Assembly: GCA_964549975.1 (NCBI GenBank)
Contig: CAZJWM010000104.1
Span: forward strand, 1-6,966
Source of the DNA: UBA3263 sp964549975
GTDB lineage: Bacteria > Bacteroidota > Bacteroidia > Bacteroidales > Muribaculaceae
Length of the DNA stretch: 6,966 bases
Reading direction: 5' to 3'
Under the pieces are notes generated by a model that saw nothing but the letters and a program-made list of their open reading frames with translations, was not told the origin of the DNA and searched no databases. This document shows, piece after piece, positions 4,177 to 6,966 of this stretch. Made by a program: the position numbers and the translations under genes. Each line of letters opens with the position of its first letter. Within the stretch, counting starts at the first letter, position 1.

Positions 4177-6921
4177 TTAGTGGGCGTTGAGCCAGTTGGA
4201 GGCGACGCCGGCGCTGACGGTGAGGGTGACGCGGCCGTGGTAGGCGCCTTCCATTTCGGTGACGACGATTTGCTGCAGGCGAGGAAGCTCGTCGGGGACT
4301 ACGTTGAAGATGAGTTCGTCGTGCACTTGCAGGAGCATGGTGGAGCGTAGCGAGGCTTGGCGCATGGCGCGGTGGATGCGCACCATGGCCACTTTGATGA
4401 TGTCGGCGGCGGAGCCTTGCAGCGGGGCGTTGATGGCGTTGCGTTCGGCATAGCCGCGCACCACGGCCGAGCGGGAGTTGATGTCGGGGAGCATGCGTCG
4501 GCGGCCCATCACGGTGGTGACGTAGCCGTCGCGGCGCGCGCGTTCCACGGTTTCTTCCATGTATTGCTTGATGCGCGGATAGGTGAGGAAGTAGCCGTCG
4601 ATGAGTTGGCGGGCTTCTTGGCGCGATATGCCCAGGCGTTCGCTCAGACCGAAGGCGGAGATGCCGTAGATGATGCCGAAGTTGGCGGTTTTGGCGTTGC
4701 GGCGTTCGGTGTCGGTCACTTCGTCGAGGGGCTTATGGTAGATTTTGGCGGCTGTGGCTTGGTGTATGTCTTTGCCTTCGGCGAAGGCTTCAATCATGTC
4801 GGGGTCGCCGCTGATGTCGGCCATCAGTCGGAGTTCGATTTGCGAATAGTCGGCGGAGAGCATCACGCAGCCGGGGTCGGGCACAAAGGCGCGGCGCACT
4901 TCGCGGCCGTCGTCGCTGCGCACGGGGATGTTTTGCAGGTTGGGATTGTTGGAGCTGAGGCGTCCGGTGGCGGTGACGGTTTGGTTGTAGGTGGTGTGGA
5001 TTTTGCCGGTGGTGGGGTTGATCAGGCCGGGCAGAGCGTTGATGTAGGTGGCCAGGAGTTTGCGCAGACCGCGAATTTGAAGGATGAGGTCTACGATGCG
5101 GTGGGTGTGGCGATGTTTTTCGAGCACCTCTTCGGTGGTGGAGAAATTGCCGCTTTTGGTGCGCTTCACTTTGGTGTCGATTTGCAGTTCGCCGAAGAGC
5201 ACTTGCCCCACTTGCGAGGGGGAACCGATGTTGAAGCTGTGGCCGGCTATGGCGTAGACCTCTTGCTCCATGGCTTCGGCGCGTGCACTGAGGCGCGAGC
5301 CGAGTTCGCCGAGGATATTGCAGTCGATGCGCACGCCCACCCACTCCATGTCGGCCAACACCTTGACGAGGTCTTGCTCCAGAGTGAGCAGCTCATCTTT
5401 GATGCCTTCAGAGCGGAGACGCTGGCGCAACTCGTCGTGCAGACGGAGCGTCAGGTCGGCATATTCGCAGAAGAGCGTGGGCGCCAATTGCGCATCCACG
5501 GCCTCCTGCTTTTTGACGCGAGTGGCGGCGGTGTCGTAGTCCACGGTCTGATAGTTGAGACACCAGCGGGCCACGTCGGCAAGGTTGTGGCGCTGCTCGG
5601 GTTGCAGCAGATAGTGAGCCACTGAGGTGTCAAACCAATGGGCGTTCCACTCCACGCCGTTGCGGCGCAGCAGGAGCATGTCGCGCTTGACGTCGTGGCT
5701 CACAATGGTCACGCTCTCGTCGGCAAAGAGTTCTTGGAGCTGTCGGGCTGTGGAACCGAAGGGGTCGACTTCGGCGTAGGCGGCGCGGCCGCGAGCACTG
5801 CTCAGCGCCACGCCCATCCAGCGGGCCGTCATGGCCTCGGGGCCCACGGCGTAGGTGGCCAGGCCCACGAGCTTGCTGCGACGGGCCTCGGCGATGATTT
5901 CGTCGATGGTGGTCGATGAATAGTCGGCACCGCTGCTCTCCAGGGTGGCACTTGTTTCGGCTGCCTGCGGCTCGGCAAAGTCGAATAGCGAGGGCTCGGC
6001 CGATGGGGCCGGAGCGGCAGCAGGGGCTGAGGCCGACGGCGGTGTGGCCGCAGAGTCGTTCAGACGGAGCACGAACGATTTGAATTCCAATTCCTGATAG
6101 ATGGCCTTGAGCGCCTCCACGTCGGGGGCTTGGCGCACGAAGTCGTCGGGGCCCACCTCCAGAGGGATGTCGGTGCGGATTGTGGCCAAGTCTTTCGACA
6201 TGACAATCTGCTCGCGATTGGCCTCAACCTTGAGCTTCAGTGCGCCCTTAAGCGAGGCTGTGGAGGCCAGAAGTTGCTCCACCGAGCCAAACTCGTTGAT
6301 GAGCTTCACGGCGGTCTTTTCGCCCACGCCGGGGCAACCGGGAATGTTGTCGGAGGCGTCGCCCTCGAGGGCGAGCAAGTCGATGACCTGCAGCGGGTTT
6401 TGAATGCCATAGCGCTCGCACACCTGCTGCGGACCGCGCACCTCAAAACCTTGACCTTTGGTGGCCGGACGATACATCAACACGCGGTCGGTGACCAGCT
6501 GCCCGTAGTCCTTGTCGGGCGTCATCATATAGGTCAGAAAACCCTGCTCCTCGGCGCGATGCGAGAGCGTGCCTATCACGTCGTCGGCCTCATACGTCGG
6601 AATCTCCACCACGGGGATGTGCATGGCCCCGAGGATGCGCTTGATGTAAGGGATGGAGAGAGTGATGTCTTCGGGCTGCTTGTCGCGACCGGCCTTATAG
6701 TCGGCAAACATCTCATGGCGAAAGGTGTGGCCGCCCACGGGGTCGAAACACACGGCCAAGTGGGTAGGTTGCTCTTTGCGCAACACGTCGTCCAACGTGT
6801 TGACAAAGCCGAAGATAGCGGACGTGTTGAGTCCGGAGGAGGTGACGCGCGGGGTGCGAATCAAGCCGTAATAAGCGCGATAAATCAGCGCATAGGCGTC
6901 GAGCAGGAAGAGCTTTTTCAT
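4177..6921 (-). CDS. polA: DNA polymerase I, with an apparently inactive 3'-5' exonuclease domain
   Basis: PolA fills repair gaps and replaces Okazaki RNA primers. The protein has 914 residues, usual for the family (E. coli 928). Residues 1-285 are the 5' nuclease, with its acidic residues kept: D8, D60, E111-D113-D114, D136-D138, D188-D191, plus the helix-hairpin-helix GCPGVGEKTA (195-204). Residues 286-336 are an Ala/Pro-rich linker. Residues 338-500 have the 3'-5' exonuclease fold, but key residues are replaced: the DxE of motif I is A355-T-Y357, and motif III Tyr and Asp are L483 and Y487; only the motif II Asp (D414) remains. Residues 510-914 are the polymerase: TATGRLSSNNPNLQNIP (650-666), motif A DYSQIELR (D691), motif B with R740, K744, F748, Y752, and motif C VHDE (866-869), all intact. 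The start is MKKLFLLDAY at 6921; an in-frame upstream GTG at 6954 lies in the promoter. It appears to be transcribed alone. Confidence 0.97.
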   Translation of the reverse strand: MKKLFLLDAYALIYRAYYGLIRTPRVTSSGLNTSAIFGFVNTLDDVLRKEQPTHLAVCFDPVGGHTFRHEMFADYKAGRDKQPEDITLSIPYIKRILGAMHIPVVEIPTYEADDVIGTLSHRAEEQGFLTYMMTPDKDYGQLVTDRVLMYRPATKGQGFEVRGPQQVCERYGIQNPLQVIDLLALEGDASDNIPGCPGVGEKTAVKLINEFGSVEQLLASTASLKGALKLKVEANREQIVMSKDLATIRTDIPLEVGPDDFVRQAPDVEALKAIYQELEFKSFVLRLNDSAATPPSASAPAAAPAPSAEPSLFDFAEPQAAETSATLESSGADYSSTTIDEIIAEARRSKLVGLATYAVGPEAMTARWMGVALSSARGRAAYAEVDPFGSTARQLQELFADESVTIVSHDVKRDMLLLRRNGVEWNAHWFDTSVAHYLLQPEQRHNLADVARWCLNYQTVDYDTAATRVKKQEAVDAQLAPTLFCEYADLTLRLHDELRQRLRSEGIKDELLTLEQDLVKVLADMEWVGVRIDCNILGELGSRLSARAEAMEQEVYAIAGHSFNIGSPSQVGQVLFGELQIDTKVKRTKSGNFSTTEEVLEKHRHTHRIVDLILQIRGLRKLLATYINALPGLINPTTGKIHTTYNQTVTATGRLSSNNPNLQNIPVRSDDGREVRRAFVPDPGCVMLSADYSQIELRLMADISGDPDMIEAFAEGKDIHQATAAKIYHKPLDEVTDTERRNAKTANFGIIYGISAFGLSERLGISRQEARQLIDGYFLTYPRIKQYMEETVERARRDGYVTTVMGRRRMLPDINSRSAVVRGYAERNAINAPLQGSAADIIKVAMVRIHRAMRQASLRSTMLLQVHDELIFNVVPDELPRLQQIVVTEMEGAYHGRVTLTVSAGVASNWLNAH

Positions 6922-6927
6922 ACACCA

Positions 6928-6958
6928 CAAATTTACGAAATCTTTCCCACCCACGCAA
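6928..6958 (-). promoter_or_regulatory. Bacteroidota-type promoter of polA
   Basis: On the minus strand, TTG (6958-6956), 20 nt, then TAAATTTG (6935-6928) matches the -33/-7 pattern. Six bases separate the -7 box from the polA ATG at 6921, so the leader should be only a few bases long. It also rules out the in-frame GTG at 6954 as the normal start. What lies further upstream is outside the window. Confidence 0.68.
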
Positions 6959-6966
6959 CCCTCCCC

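Noticed and set aside
4357..5625. 422-codon open frame on the plus strand opposite polA
   Set aside because: It lies wholly opposite conserved polA motifs and has the same Gly/Val/His-rich, low-information composition; no promoter of the local type was seen in front of it.
6922..6954. In-frame GTG start that would add 11 residues to PolA
   Set aside because: The added codons cover the -33/-7 promoter and would not be in the mRNA; PolA proteins begin at the MKKLFLLDAY-type sequence.
1..6966. CRISPR array, mobile element, tRNA/rRNA or defence system
   Set aside because: No regularly spaced repeats, transposase or integrase motifs, terminal inverted repeats or RNA-gene-like folds were seen, and gaps between genes are at most 104 nt.

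Overview
This is a protein-coding stretch of a bacterial chromosome, almost certainly Bacteroidota, order Bacteroidales. Four things support that. PurL is the long single-chain form. There is a PorT-type 8-strand barrel gene and a BACON-like lipoprotein. No strong Shine-Dalgarno sequences are visible. Four separate promoters match the Bacteroidota -33/-7 pattern (TTG or TTTG, then exactly 20 nt, then TAnnTTTG). Genus is uncertain; the fairly high GC of the coding regions would suit a Muribaculaceae- or Prevotella-like gut lineage, but that is a guess.

Every gene lies on the minus strand, so transcription runs from high to low coordinates. In that order: polA (6921-4177, DNA polymerase I, complete); a 65-aa protein of unknown function (4092-3895) with its own promoter; 10 nt later a BACON-like lipoprotein of lower GC (3884-3150); then a new promoter and a two-gene envelope operon, a LysM/periplasmic-binding-fold protein (3080-1542) overlapping by ATGA an outer-membrane beta-barrel protein (1545-856); and finally purL (751 to beyond the left edge), with its own promoter.

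The transcription units are therefore polA alone, small gene + lipoprotein, LysM + barrel, and purL. All intergenic gaps are short (10 to 104 nt) and are mostly filled by promoters. Long open frames on the plus strand opposite polA and the LysM gene are shadows of codon bias.

I see no CRISPR array, insertion sequence, phage, tRNA/rRNA, riboswitch or defence island. The points most worth a second look are: a PolA that seems to have lost its 3'-5' proofreading site; promoters so close to the polA and LysM start codons that their mRNAs should be leaderless or nearly so; an unassigned 65-aa gene with a very good promoter; and short repeats and dyads over the purL and small-gene promoters.
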